DNA from: Rehmannia glutinosa
Lineage: Eukaryota > Streptophyta > Magnoliopsida > Lamiales > Orobanchaceae
Direction: 5' to 3'
Length of the DNA: 64,000 nt
NCBI GenBank assembly: GCA_016081115.2
Contig: CM071931.1
Coordinates: 20,002,317-20,066,316, forward strand
Of the stretch, positions 13,260 through 23,719 are shown in pieces. A program made the translations under genes and the position numbers. The first letter of the stretch is position 1. Each line of letters begins with the position of its first letter. Below the pieces are notes generated by a model. The model did not search any database. It was not told the DNA's origin and saw only the letters and a program-made list of their open reading frames with translations.

Positions 13260-13271
13260 GCTACGATACCA
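13260..13271 (-). promoter_or_regulatory. Primer-binding site of internal region A
   Basis: The reverse complement reads TGGTATCGTAGC, matching the initiator-Met tRNA primer site TGGTATCAGAGC at 10 of 12 bases. Two bases separate it from the LTR end (TGTTAG on the plus strand at 13274). Confidence 0.7.
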
Positions 13272-13273
13272 CT

Positions 13274-14574
13274 TGTTAGTCTAATAACTACGATAACCAG
13301 AGGGGGTGAATAGATTATCACGGAAGTTTTCGCAATTCACCCTCTTTTCGAATAGCCAAGCAAATGCAAGAATGAAGTGCGGGAAAATAAACAACACTTT
13401 TCGATTTATAGAGGTTCAACCACTTTAGGGCTAGTCACCTTTTGCCAGCGCTGTATCTCAGGGATGGATTTTAAAAAGAAAAAAGGTTTTTTAATAATTA
13501 CCAAAATTATTACAACTTCACTTTGAAGATTACCACAATCTTCTTACACAACCCTCTTTGAAGATTTCCCAATCTTCAGCTCACGATACCTGTGAAGATT
13601 ACCCACAATCTTCCTTGAAAACACAAACTCTTCCCACAAAGGTTTACCACAATCTTTACAACACCTTTTAAGATCACCCAAGTGTGTTCTTACCACAAGA
13701 ACACTCACAGAGGATATCTTGTGTTGAATAGCGAACACAAATTCAAGATTACAACTCGATAATGAAGTATACTGACTCTTAGTGCAAGTGTAAATCAAAA
13801 ACAAGCCTAGACCTGAAGATGTGAAAGTGAAATACTTGGCTATAAATACAACAGAATGTTGAATATGAAAGCTTAGAGAAATTTGTAGATTTTCTTGTTG
13901 TATTTATTTTCTTGTGTTGTTGTTATCTTGTGTATGTGAAATATATTACATTACGAGATGCTTTAAAGATTTGATCTGACATAGACTCTCCTTCTTCACT
14001 TTTCGCTTCACAAAGTTAAGATCACAAGACGTAGTAAATATTGCGCTGCACTGATAAAGTAAATCTGCTGAACGGATGTTCAACTAAGATTAATCACAAA
14101 ATAACAACAGTCACACGGCCGCTATGTAGAAATTCTTGAACGTTAAAAGTAAATCAGTANNNNNNNNNNNNNNNNNNNNNNNNNNNNNNNNNNNNNNNNN
14201 NNNNNNNNNNNNNNNNNNNNNNNNNNNNNNNNNNNNNNNNNNNNNNNNNNNNNNNNNNNNNNNNNNNNNNNNNNNNNNNNNNNNNNNAAGGAGTGAAAAT
14301 ATATTCAATAATAAGCACAAGCTCCCTATCATCAAGCATATCAAGAGTATAGTTCAAATAATCAACCACAAGCTAAAGCTGGCTTTTACAAATTGTACTT
14401 AAGTACAAGGCTTATAAGCCCCCATTGTCAACAAAACACCATTGAATGATATATAAGATCATCATACACCAATATGACTAAGTATAGTCCACAACTTATG
14501 GCTTTAAGAAGCCATGGCTTATAACTTTTATATCGAGCTTTTATTAGCTTCTTTGGGCTAATGAGCCAATTTCT
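13274..14574 (-). repeat. LTR shared by internal regions A and B (contains gap)
   Basis: The part from 13274 to about 13920 aligns to the LTR at 18720: shared blocks include ACGATAA-CCAGAGG, ATCTCAGGGATGGATTT, and repeated AAGATTACCACAATCTTC-like units. The boundary on the B side is not certain because of the N run. A Sirevirus-type purine tract (reverse complement CCAAAGGGGGAG) lies at 14579-14590. Confidence 0.6.
14160..14287. other. Assembly gap (128 N)
   Basis: A run of 128 undetermined bases lies inside the LTR. Open frames spanning it are meaningless. Confidence 1.
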
Positions 14575-14578
14575 GTTT

Positions 14579-14590
14579 CTCCCCCTTTGG
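14579..14590 (-). promoter_or_regulatory. Polypurine tract of internal region B
   Basis: On the minus strand, TTTGATGATTCC leads into CCAAAGGGGGAG. This GATGATTCC-purine arrangement is the characteristic Sirevirus polypurine signature. Sireviruses often have several copies upstream of the 3' LTR. Confidence 0.6.
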
Positions 14591-17440
14591 AATCATCAAA
14601 AAGAATGTTAGGATGATAAAAACATCATACAAGTCTATCAAAGTGCCAAGATACGATTTATCAACCATTAAAAAAGTTTAGGCTTAAAGCAGAAAATAGG
14701 AGAAATGCACCATGAAAAACTCCATAAGCTCGTTTTGTATGCCAAGACATGATCTCAATAAGTATATAAGACTTTTGAAAGCAAGAGAATCATGTAGAAG
14801 TTGAAATTTTCATTGAAACATTTTATCGAACAATTGGCGGGCGTCAAAATTTGAAGAAAAGTATATAACCCTTGCAAAAGAGATTAAGCCAAGTTTTTCA
14901 TATCATCTCCAAAAGCAATTTTCAACATATGTCCAATAAATAAGAGGCCTAACAAAGAAAATTCTCAGGGTTCCGATTGAGATAATTTTAGCAAATAAGT
15001 GATCAAGGCATTATGAATGCCAAGCAAAAATTAAAGAGCCATCAAGCGGTGCATACAAATAAGGCATTACAAATGTCCCAAATTATCCATCTAAACAAAA
15101 TGATCAAGACATCTCAAATGCATTTAAAAAATTAAAGAAGCACTTTTACCATCAAGTACTTCATACCAACTATCAAACAATGCCAAACTAGAGTATTTTG
15201 CCATCAAATACTCCATCAATATCATGATCATCCACAAGCCATTTTCAACTTGCTATTTTAACCCTTTCAAGAAAACAAGCAAATCTCATTGGTGAAATTT
15301 AGAGGTTTACCAAGATAGTTCATAAGAAATACAAAGCAAACATGAACAAAAGAAAATGCACAAGATAATAAGGGGTGGAGGACATCATTCCTGCGTCAGG
15401 GAAGCAGAGATTTAGAATAAGATCTTTGATGAATTTCTTCAATTTACGATTGATTTTTTGCATTTTAGGAAGTCTTTTATCAGCCTCATCACAGGAGCTT
15501 CATGATATGTTCTTAGTTCATCATACTCGGTTTTGGAGTACCATCTAAGCCGGTTGAGCATTAATACCCTCCGGTTGCTCAGTTGCGCCCTCTCACTTAA
15601 TCTACAAGTGCCCCTGCGGCATCATCAGTCGTTTGGATTTTCCGGATGTGGATTTGCCCATTCTCTTTCTCACAGCCATTTTTGTTGGTGAATATCCGTA
15701 TTTTACGCATAGTGACCATTTTGGGAATGTTACTCAATGTCAATCATTTTGAAATACCTTGAATTACACTCCGACGAAGGTAGTCGATTGTATAAGTTTG
15801 CAAATCGATTGCCCGCTAACAAACTTATTTCCGCTTGGTAATGTCGTTCGATTAGGCGTTGAATAAGAATAGCGCCAAATTAAGCGGTTCCCTTTTGCTT
15901 AATCTTATAAGTAAAAAAATAGTCCCGTTTGCTAGGCATTTTCCCGGCTTTTCCAGTATGCGATGGCGACAATAGCGATATAATTCGGTGCTTTCAAGAA
16001 GTCATAAGCCAACAATGAATATTTTATACATACTTGAAATAAGTCTTGGCTCTTTCATAGAAACCCCCAACATATCATCATTCCAAATAGCACAAGAAAA
16101 ATAGTCCCAACCACCTTCTCTAACATGTAAAATAAAATTTCATTAGGAGTCCCTGTGTGACCCCTCACAAGAAGATTTACGCGATAGGCTTCTACATTAT
16201 CATCATATTCCACCCACATATTTGCATAAAAGTGTAGAATAATGTCATCATCATATAAAACATATGCATGCTCCACAAAAACATTCAGCTTTGCTCTTCA
16301 AAAGAATCCTCTAATAATTGGGATATTCATTTTGTAAACGAATTAAATGCGACAAATTTTAGTGCGAGCAATCGATTTTCCACCCATTTTCAAATCTTCA
16401 TAGTACCACTCCATATTTGTTGATGAAATCTAAAAACATTATTACCGACGGGGAGCTAACGGTATTAGAGATTTCTTACTTTAAGCCCAGCGACAATTTT
16501 GAAGGAGTTGTTAAGCGAGTTGGGCCGGGAGGGCTTGGAGAATCGAATTTTGAACATCATCACGTTCTTGAGCCCGTTCCTTTGGGTAGCTCGAATATTC
16601 CTTTGTTACAACTGCTTGATGATTTCTCGAAGAACCACTCTCAGCCTTTCTTCCTTGGAAGTGGGATTTTGTGGTGGAATTTCTTGGAGGTGCCTGTTGT
16701 AGATTCTTGCAAAAATAAGTGGATTAGCAACAAGAATTACAAAAATTGATGAAGAAATGAAGATTATAGAAAGGGGAATTTTATGATTTGTGTAAGGAGT
16801 TTGGGAGTTTTTGGTGTACATTTCAAAATGAAGAACATGCGATTTCCGAAATTTTACAGGCGCCCGTGGGTGGGGTGCGGCCGTCGACATGCGGGCGGCC
16901 GTCGGCCTTCAACATCAATCAGTCGATTTTTCATTCTCAGATTTTGCAAATTCGATTTTCACCTAAAAGTTTATTTTTTAAAACTTTTGCAATAATATAA
17001 TCGGGGACTAAATTCGGCAAATACTATTTTCAAGAAAACATACTCGAGAAAATCGAGATTTTCTACAGTAGTGCCGCTTTTGAAAAAATTCATAAAATCA
17101 TTTAGAGGCACTTAAGGGGTTGAAATGAAATATTTTGAAAGATATGTGCATAAACATGACATGAACACAATGTCGATAGTCTTAAGAAAAATGCGGTGAA
17201 CAATCCTCGATGGTTTAAGAATCTCTTTATGAAGAAATAGACGATAACCAATGAATATGAAACATATAACCTACATAATTCTTTAAACAAATTTTGCACA
17301 AGATATAATAGCACAAGTGTAGGCCAAGCAATAAGAATATCACAATAAAATGCTTATGTAATAGAAATCCATAAGAGTTTAAGAATAACATGTAAGGTCT
17401 CATTTTCAAAAATTTTAAAAACACAAATATATATAGAAGA
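14591..17440 (-). pseudogene. Third-ORF region of internal region B (broken)
   Basis: On the minus strand, 16055-16276 gives a 73-residue piece with FYANMWVEYDD and VNLLVRG. These look like the (V/L)-x-E-F-YANL ... VRG pattern of the plant transposon protein family often called Transposase_32 or putative plant transposon protein. The frames either side are short and broken. No RT, integrase or RNase H motif appears in this stretch, so pol is absent rather than hidden. Assignment rests on this short motif and on position between purine tract and gag. Confidence 0.45.
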
Positions 17441-18705
17441 CCTTAATTTTGAAATAATAAAAACTCATAAATAAAAACATGCATAGTAAATAAAAATGCA
17501 TATGTAGGTAGGGAGATACGGTTTACCAATTCGCTATTTCCATGGGTTGTGTCGTTCCCATTGTTGATGATATCTTCCCATTTTAAAATCATCTTGTTGA
17601 TGATAATTCTCCGGTGTTCCATCTCCAAGGATTATATCCTTCCCTTTGTTGATAATATTTCCTTCTTGGAAATTCATTTTGGTGATGTTTTCTTCTTTGA
17701 TCAAATGAGATGGTCATTTGATGTCTTCTTGGTGGTATAAATTTTCTTCGATTATTATTTCGCGGGTACCTAATATGACATTGTTTTGTGGTACCCTCAT
17801 TTGAATTTGATTTCTTTTCACATAATTTCTGATACTGAGTTTATGATCCCAAGTTCTTTATCACAATCATGAATATCAATAATCTTGGTCATTTTACAGG
17901 AACTCGAGTTGGATTTTGATAAATCCTTTTTCATCAACTAATCTCATCAACAAGAGTACTATTTTCTTTTCAAGGGTTTCTAACTTTGCCAAGTGTGGTG
18001 GAGTGAGCACATGATAGTGATTCATAGGAAGTAAATAAACTATCCTTATCATTTTTAAACATTGAATTCCTTTTTCAAATTTTTGTATTTAACAAGCAAG
18101 CTTTGGAATTCATTTTGAAGATCATCAAAATCATTTTGCAAATTACTATAATTATTTTGTAGAGGTTTAAGACATACCTCGTTTTCTTCTTGATGCCCAT
18201 AAACAATGTTCAACTTCTTCATAGTTGGAAGTTGTAAGAGGCTAGTTCCTCAGATTTGACATTGTATCCCTTTGAAAATAGATCTTTTGTTTAACTCTCT
18301 CATTTGCAAATACTCCATAGATGGCTTCTAATTTTGCCATACTTCATGTGTCGTCAATTCCTACAATATGTTCATATTCCAAATTAGTAAGTGAACAATA
18401 CAAAATATTGAGAGCTTTACCATTTAAGGAGATGGTTTCTTTTCTTCATCATTGAGCTCCTTGAGAGATTTGGAGGTGTATGGTGTGTCTTTCATTGGAA
18501 TGGATTCTCCATTGATGACGATGTTCCAAATATCGAACCCCATGACCTTGTAAATAACATTCCATTCTTTTTTTTCCAAAATGTATAATTTTTGGAATCA
18601 AATAAGGTGGCTTGGTGGTGGAGAGTGCGGTAAGATGAGCTTCATTCGTAGCCGAAGCGATCGTTCCTCTTCACTCGCGATGTGAAAGCGAGCTTGCCAA
18701 AGTTT
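17441..18705 (-). pseudogene. Copia gag remnant of internal region B
   Basis: The minus strand aligns to the gag of internal A, for example the block around 18070-18180 against 12330-12430. A Gln/Asn/Arg-rich tail is read at 17500-17720 (minus), like the basic linker after the gag knuckle in Sireviruses. All frames are short. The region ends one base before the primer site. Confidence 0.55.
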
Positions 18706-18717
18706 GGCTCGATACCA
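18706..18717 (-). promoter_or_regulatory. Primer-binding site of internal region B
   Basis: The reverse complement is TGGTATCGAGCC, an initiator-Met tRNA primer site with 10 of 12 matches to TGGTATCAGAGC, two bases from the LTR end at 18720. Confidence 0.75.
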
Positions 18718-18719
18718 CT

Positions 18720-20150
18720 TGTAAGTCTGGCGGCTACGATAATCAGAGGAGGTAAATAGATTATCTCCATCTTTTTCGATTTTACCATCTTTTTTGAACC
18801 GAGATGCTCAAATACAATAATAAGGTGCGGAATGTAAACAACACGCGACGATTTAAAGAGGTTCAACCCACAGGGTCTAATCCTCTACCACCCCAAGTAT
18901 CTCAGGGATGGATTTCAAAAAGAAAAAGAATTTTATTAATTACCAAAATTAATACAAATTCAACTTACAACACCTTTGAAGAGCACCACACTCTTCTACA
19001 ACACCACCTTTCGAGATTACCACAATCTCCCTTTGAAGATTACCACAATCTTCCTTCAATGAACCTTTGAAGATCACCACAATCTTCAATCTTGAAGAAT
19101 ACCAAATTCTTCAACATCTCAAGAGCACCACACTCTTGAAACACCTATCACCTAGATCACCCAGTGTATTCTTACCACAAGAATACTCACAGGATGTCTT
19201 ATGTTGAATGATGACCAAAAATCAAGATTACAACTCAATAATGAATATTACAATATGAGTGCAAAGTGTAATCAAGAATAGCCTAGACCTCAAGGATGTG
19301 AAAGTGATAAGCTAGGCAAAATTACAACAAGAATAATAACTATGAAGAACAAGTGTTTGCTTGAAGTGTATCTTGTTGTGTTGTATCTCAATGGTTGTGT
19401 TGGTTGCTCCAAAACTTCGTCTATTTATAGGAGATGATTGATCAAGCATATGCTCCTCTTGGGAATTGAAAATCTACAGAAAAATACAATTAAAATCAAG
19501 AATATAGCTGTTAGAAATCAATCCCACAATTTAAGGAAAGTTTGTTTGCTGTCAAACGGTTAGAAATTTGCTGTCAAACTTGAGGGCGACCGATCGCATA
19601 GAAATAGAGTTTGAAATAAACATATCAACAATTTACAAAGCATGCGTCGATGTAGGGTTAGGTGCGCCCCCTATGTTAGCGGTCGCACAAACTAATTTTA
19701 AGCAGGAGTTCTGCTTTGGCGTGACTCGGTACCCGACGGGGGTGTCAGCCGTCGACGTCACCGGTCGACGCTCGGCTTGATCGACTGGCCTTTCCCTTCC
19801 GTCTCATTTTTTGTTCTAAAATCATCTTGATGCGGGTTGCCCTCTCTACGGCCAGGTTGACCTCGAGGCAGCAAATGTTGTCCATTTTTTGTCGAAAATA
19901 AAACTCAAGAAATACTCAGAAAATTTAGTAAAAACATTTTAAACCAATCGGGAGTATTTAGACAACATTTAGGAACCTTGTTTTGATGTAAAACTTATAA
20001 ACAAAAAATCATTAGAAGTGTTGTCCAATTTTATCTAAAATAAAACTTGAAGAAATACTCAGGAAAATATTAAAACCATTTTAAATCATTTAGGAGTATT
20101 TGGACAATAATTAAAAATATTGTTTTGGTGTAAAAATAAAATCATCAAAA
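18720..20150 (-). repeat. 5' LTR of internal region B (minus orientation)
   Basis: It begins TGTAAGTC on the plus strand and aligns to the LTR at 13274. A minus-strand TATA-like box TATAAATAG lies at 19421-19429. The segment at 19876-20150 is internally duplicated. The outer limit is not fixed, since I found no clear terminal CA plus target duplication. Confidence 0.5.
19876..20150. repeat. Direct tandem duplication, unit about 143 bp
   Basis: Copies start with TGTTGTCCA at 19876 and 20019. Shared blocks are AAATAAAACT, AGAAATACTCAG, TAGGAGTATTT-like and TTGTTTTG-TGTAAAA. Roughly three quarters of positions match by eye. Confidence 0.7.
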
Positions 20151-20699
20151 TTAAGATAAAAACATGTATCAAACACACCAATGGAGTTTACATTTGTAAT
20201 TTTAAATGTAAATAAGGTGTTGCCAAAAGTGTTGTGGGACCAAAACCACAATTGCATGAAGTGTTGCCCAAAGTGTTGTAACACTAGAGGTAGACACCTG
20301 TTCCGAGTGAAATCCAGAAATATTCTTGAAGATGTGATAACACAAAGGTTACACACCTTGTAAAAGGTGTTAATGGAGTTGTTGGAACTAAGGTCTGAAA
20401 TCTGTTAGAACGAGATTCTAACTGGATTGTTGGGACAATGTTCTAATATAATAAAATAAAAAGTGGCCAAGAGCCATAGAAATTCTGGATAATCTTGTGT
20501 TGAACAAGGATATCAGAAATTGTAAGGAGCTTTACTTTTTAGCAAACCACATAAATGAGGATGCCTTGAAGTGTGGGGGTGCTTTGGCTAAAGTAGAAGC
20601 ATCCAAGAAAATAAATTTGGCATTTGTGATATAAATGATGGTACGATCATTAAATCTGGAAAATATTGTAGTTATTAAATGTGTCTTTTTTCTTGCAAA

Positions 20700-20870
20700 G
20701 GAAAGAGGTAAGTCTAGACGTTTTTATCGTAGACATAATACCAATAAACGATTGATTTTGAAATGAGGTTATTTCGGTTGACTACGTGAAGTCAAAGAAA
20801 AATCGTGCGGATCCGCTTTACGAAAGGCATAAATCGAGATCAATTGTATAAAATGTTAAGGAGAATGGGT
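20700..20870 (+). pseudogene. Copia RNase H C-terminus (broken)
   Basis: The frame reads GKSRRFYRRHNT and then, after a one-base shift, ISVDYVKSKKN and ADPL. This is the conserved RNase H end of Copia pol (K-x-R-HI-x-x-R-x-H ... I-x-x-x-YV-x-S-x-x-N-x-ADPLTK). At least one frameshift and an in-frame stop disable it. Confidence 0.7.
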
Positions 20871-21430
20871 TTAAAATTCACCACTTAAAGAATGTTCATA
20901 GCGGTAAACCAACTTGTGAATTAGAGATCCCAAGACCTTGGTTCAATGGGACAACTAAGTTATGAATGTTGGTGAACACTTGGAAAATGTGATAGCTCAT
21001 TCTCGATACATCCAAGTGAATGTAAACCTCTTTGAATGTGGTGAGGTTAAGTTTAAAACTTTTAATGATTCTATACCGAAAGGTGGAGTATGACAGGATA
21101 CTCTTCAATACGAGATCACCTATATAAGTGGGAAGTAATGACCGCTTCAAAAGAAATACTTATGAATCTAAGATATGGTCAGTAGAAATGGACACAACGT
21201 GAGAACAACAAGTGTTAAAGTTGTTATTGTGTAAGTATCTATTGTCTCTGTTTACACAAACAACTTAGTAGTTCAAGACATCGCGTCACTAAGCAACTAG
21301 TAAATTCGATTGTATACTACTAAGGAATGTTCAAAGCCACAAGCTACCTATCCTGATGCAATAATGATTCGCTGAGACTCTCAAGCGAATCTGCATACAC
21401 GCATGCATTAATTTCATTCATGTGGGGGAT

Positions 21431-22561
21431 TGTTGGAATTGAGGTTTGGTAAAATGTGTATTGACCTGATTTTGACCAAATAATTAAGTGGTTTCCATTA
21501 GTGAAAAATAGAATTAAATTATATGGCAAAATTCTACTAAAAGAGTAGATAAAAATAGAATTTGAAATTTCTCAAAACCAATTCCGGGTGAATAAGAAAT
21601 TAATGCTCGAAGTTAGCCACTTAATACAAGTAAATGGTATGGAAAATGGAAAATGTGGGGAAGGAAAAATGCTCCATCCCACATAGGATAAAAGAGGCAA
21701 AGTTTGCACACTATATTTATCCCAAGTTGGACTTATGTGTTTGGGCCCTAGGGGGCACCCAAGTTTTTAAAGGGGTGAGGAGCTACATGCTTGTGGGTTT
21801 GATTCAAAGCACACACGCTGCGCTGGCGCTCGCCCGCCCGCCGGCCGGTCCTGCCGGGTAGCCGAGGCCGGGCTTGGGCTTGGACCAAAAAACTTTAAAA
21901 TAATTGATTAATTAATTTTTGAATTAATTAACGGATTTTTCAACCGAAGTGTTCGCACAAGACGGGCGGACGACGCCTGTAAGGCCAGGTTGTGCATCGG
22001 TCGGACCTATTCAGTATCGAAACACGGTGGCACGACGTGACGACTTTTGCATCGGGTCGTGAGTCGGCCAGTAACTTTGTCATTTTGGTTCGTATCACGC
22101 GGCAGGTGCACGGGCCGTGTGTCGGAGTCATGCGTCGATGTGAAGTGCGTAACATATGCGTCTGTTCGTTGAAAACCCGCTTTTTGAGCCAAAAGACATG
22201 ATCTTTCCATACGAGGCACCTGGGGCCTATATTATTCGACCCCACTGCAGGATGGAATTGACACACGAAAAACATCATATAATTAACAGGTCATATTGCA
22301 TTCGAGCATATTGACATACTTTCCATTCAAAGCTTGAAAGTTAGAAACACTTAGAGTTCGTTGTGTTTCGAGTTTTGCAAATCTTTTGTAAACTCAGCGA
22401 AATAGTCGTTGTATCTTAGGGTCGTACGCGGAACCGTTAGCACTTGTATACGGGCGTTTTGTCTTGCGGAGATCGAGTCCATTAGGCCTCGACTAAAGCC
22501 TAAACACTCAAACACCTAGCCATTTTCTTTGAAGCGAAACCTTTATAGATTTTACCCAACA
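21431..22561 (+). repeat. 3' LTR of the Copia fragment (1131 bp)
   Basis: It starts TGTTGGAATT directly after the polypurine tract and ends ACCCAACA. The central part has a GC-rich stretch (21820-21880). No second copy of this LTR is in the window. The minus- and plus-strand open frames at 21634-22278 are inside the LTR and show no domain. Confidence 0.7.
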
Positions 22562-22572
22562 ATTTTCAATTA

Positions 22573-22797
22573 AGTTGCATTTGGATTGAAGGATTTGGAT
22601 CCGAGGAAAGGATTTGGGGGAAACGATTTCAAATGAATTCATTTAAGAAAGATTTCAAAAATCGTTCAAAATGTCTCCAAAATTAGCTTCCAATGATTTG
22701 AAATTATTATAGAATGATTTCATCCAAACAATCTAAATGTACTTGTTATCGTAAATTTGAAATCATTAGCTCCAAATATATCAATCCAAATGGAGTC
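22573..22797. mobile_element. Tourist-like MITE (225 bp)
   Basis: Left end AGTTGCATTTGGATTG and right end (reverse complement) GACTCCATTTGGATTG form terminal inverted repeats. TTA flanks both sides (22570-22572 and 22798-22800), the duplication expected for PIF/Harbinger elements. It lies 11 bp after the Copia LTR end. Confidence 0.6.
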
Positions 22798-23253
22798 TTA
22801 GTCTATAATTTTTTTTTTGAATGAAGTGATAGACTAATTCAAGCTTCGTTTATTTTTTTATTTTTAATTCTCCCAGCTAATATATTTTGTCTAGAAGATA
22901 CACTTTCATTATATGAAGTAGGAAAACTCGATCATGTTATTTGTATTATTTGTAAGTAACGAATAATTTAATAGTAATCATTAACGAAATTTGATATACA
23001 GTATAGGAGATCAAAGGCACTACTACATAAACTGGTTTTTTGCGACAATATAATGTAAAATTAAAAAGACTAATTTTTCGTCGCAAATATATTTTTGTGA
23101 CAACATAACTAGGTCTTTTTAATTATATAATAATAACATATATAGTCCAGGTTAAAAATATTATTTATTGTCTTAGACTCAATTATTGCACCATTTGAAT
23201 AACATATATCGAGGTTGGCATACTCGAAGAAGGTATTTTGACAGCATAACCAC

Positions 23254-23662
23254 TAGGGATGACAAAATGACCCGTCCCGATGGGTACCCGCCTCACCCTT
23301 CCACGTTTGGGCCGCCCCGCCCCGGGTGGGCAGATCTGGATATCACCTCCGCCCCGGGTACCCGCCCCACCCCACCCCGTGCTATTTTTTTAAATATATT
23401 TAATGTATATTTTATATGTATATTATATGAAATAATATAGTTTTATGTATTTAATATTATATTTAACGTATATAATGACAAATTTTATAAACAATATGTA
23501 TTTATAATACAAAATATAATATTAAAAATTATTAATAATATAAAATATAAGATAAAAATATAAAAAAATTAAAAAAATTCAATACGGGCCCCGTCCCGCC
23601 CGTGGAGAGACGGGGTGCAGGTATTGAGATACCTGCCCCGCCCCGCCCCATTACCATCTCTA
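23254..23662. mobile_element. Non-autonomous hAT element (409 bp)
   Basis: Ends TAGGGATGACAAAATG and, reverse-complemented, TAGAGATGGTAATGGG are terminal inverted repeats. Perfect 8-bp duplications ATAACCAC flank it (23246-23253 and 23663-23670). Both subterminal regions are rich in CCCGCC/CCCCG repeats and the core is almost pure AT. The related segment at about 37630 carries ATAACCAC once with no insert, a natural empty site. Open frames across it are compositional. Confidence 0.9.
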
Positions 23663-23719
23663 ATAACCACATATGCCATATATGAAAATTGCGACATATA
23701 TGAGATTGGTAACTTCGCT

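Larger units (their letters stand above)
11946..20150 (-). mobile_element. Tandem minus-strand Sirevirus: internal-LTR-internal-LTR
   Basis: Two primer sites in minus orientation, each two bases from an LTR end, show two internal regions reading leftwards. Internal A (11946-13273) has only gag. An LTR follows (from 13274, interrupted by N at 14160-14287). Internal B (about 14575-18719) has a third-ORF remnant and gag. A second LTR starts at 18720. One LTR shared between two internal regions is the usual product of unequal LTR recombination. Neither internal region shows integrase, RT or RNase H. The outer LTR limits are uncertain; I place the right end near 20150. Confidence 0.65.
20480..22561 (+). 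mobile_element. 3' end of a Copia element with its LTR
   Basis: Broken coding sequence for the end of a Copia RNase H (20700-20870) is followed by untranslated sequence, a polypurine tract GTGGGGGAT ending at 21430, and a 3' LTR. The 5' part of the element is not recognisable and was probably lost when the minus-strand Sirevirus or a deletion removed it. The short GTGGGGGAT tract and TGTTGGAATT LTR start are usual for Tork-like and related Copia lineages, unlike the Sireviruses nearby. Confidence 0.7.

Noticed and set aside
14111..14402. Open frames spanning the N run
   Set aside because: They consist largely of undetermined bases.
21634..22278. Several open frames on both strands
   Set aside because: They are inside the Copia LTR (21431-22561), overlap in different frames and show no domain.
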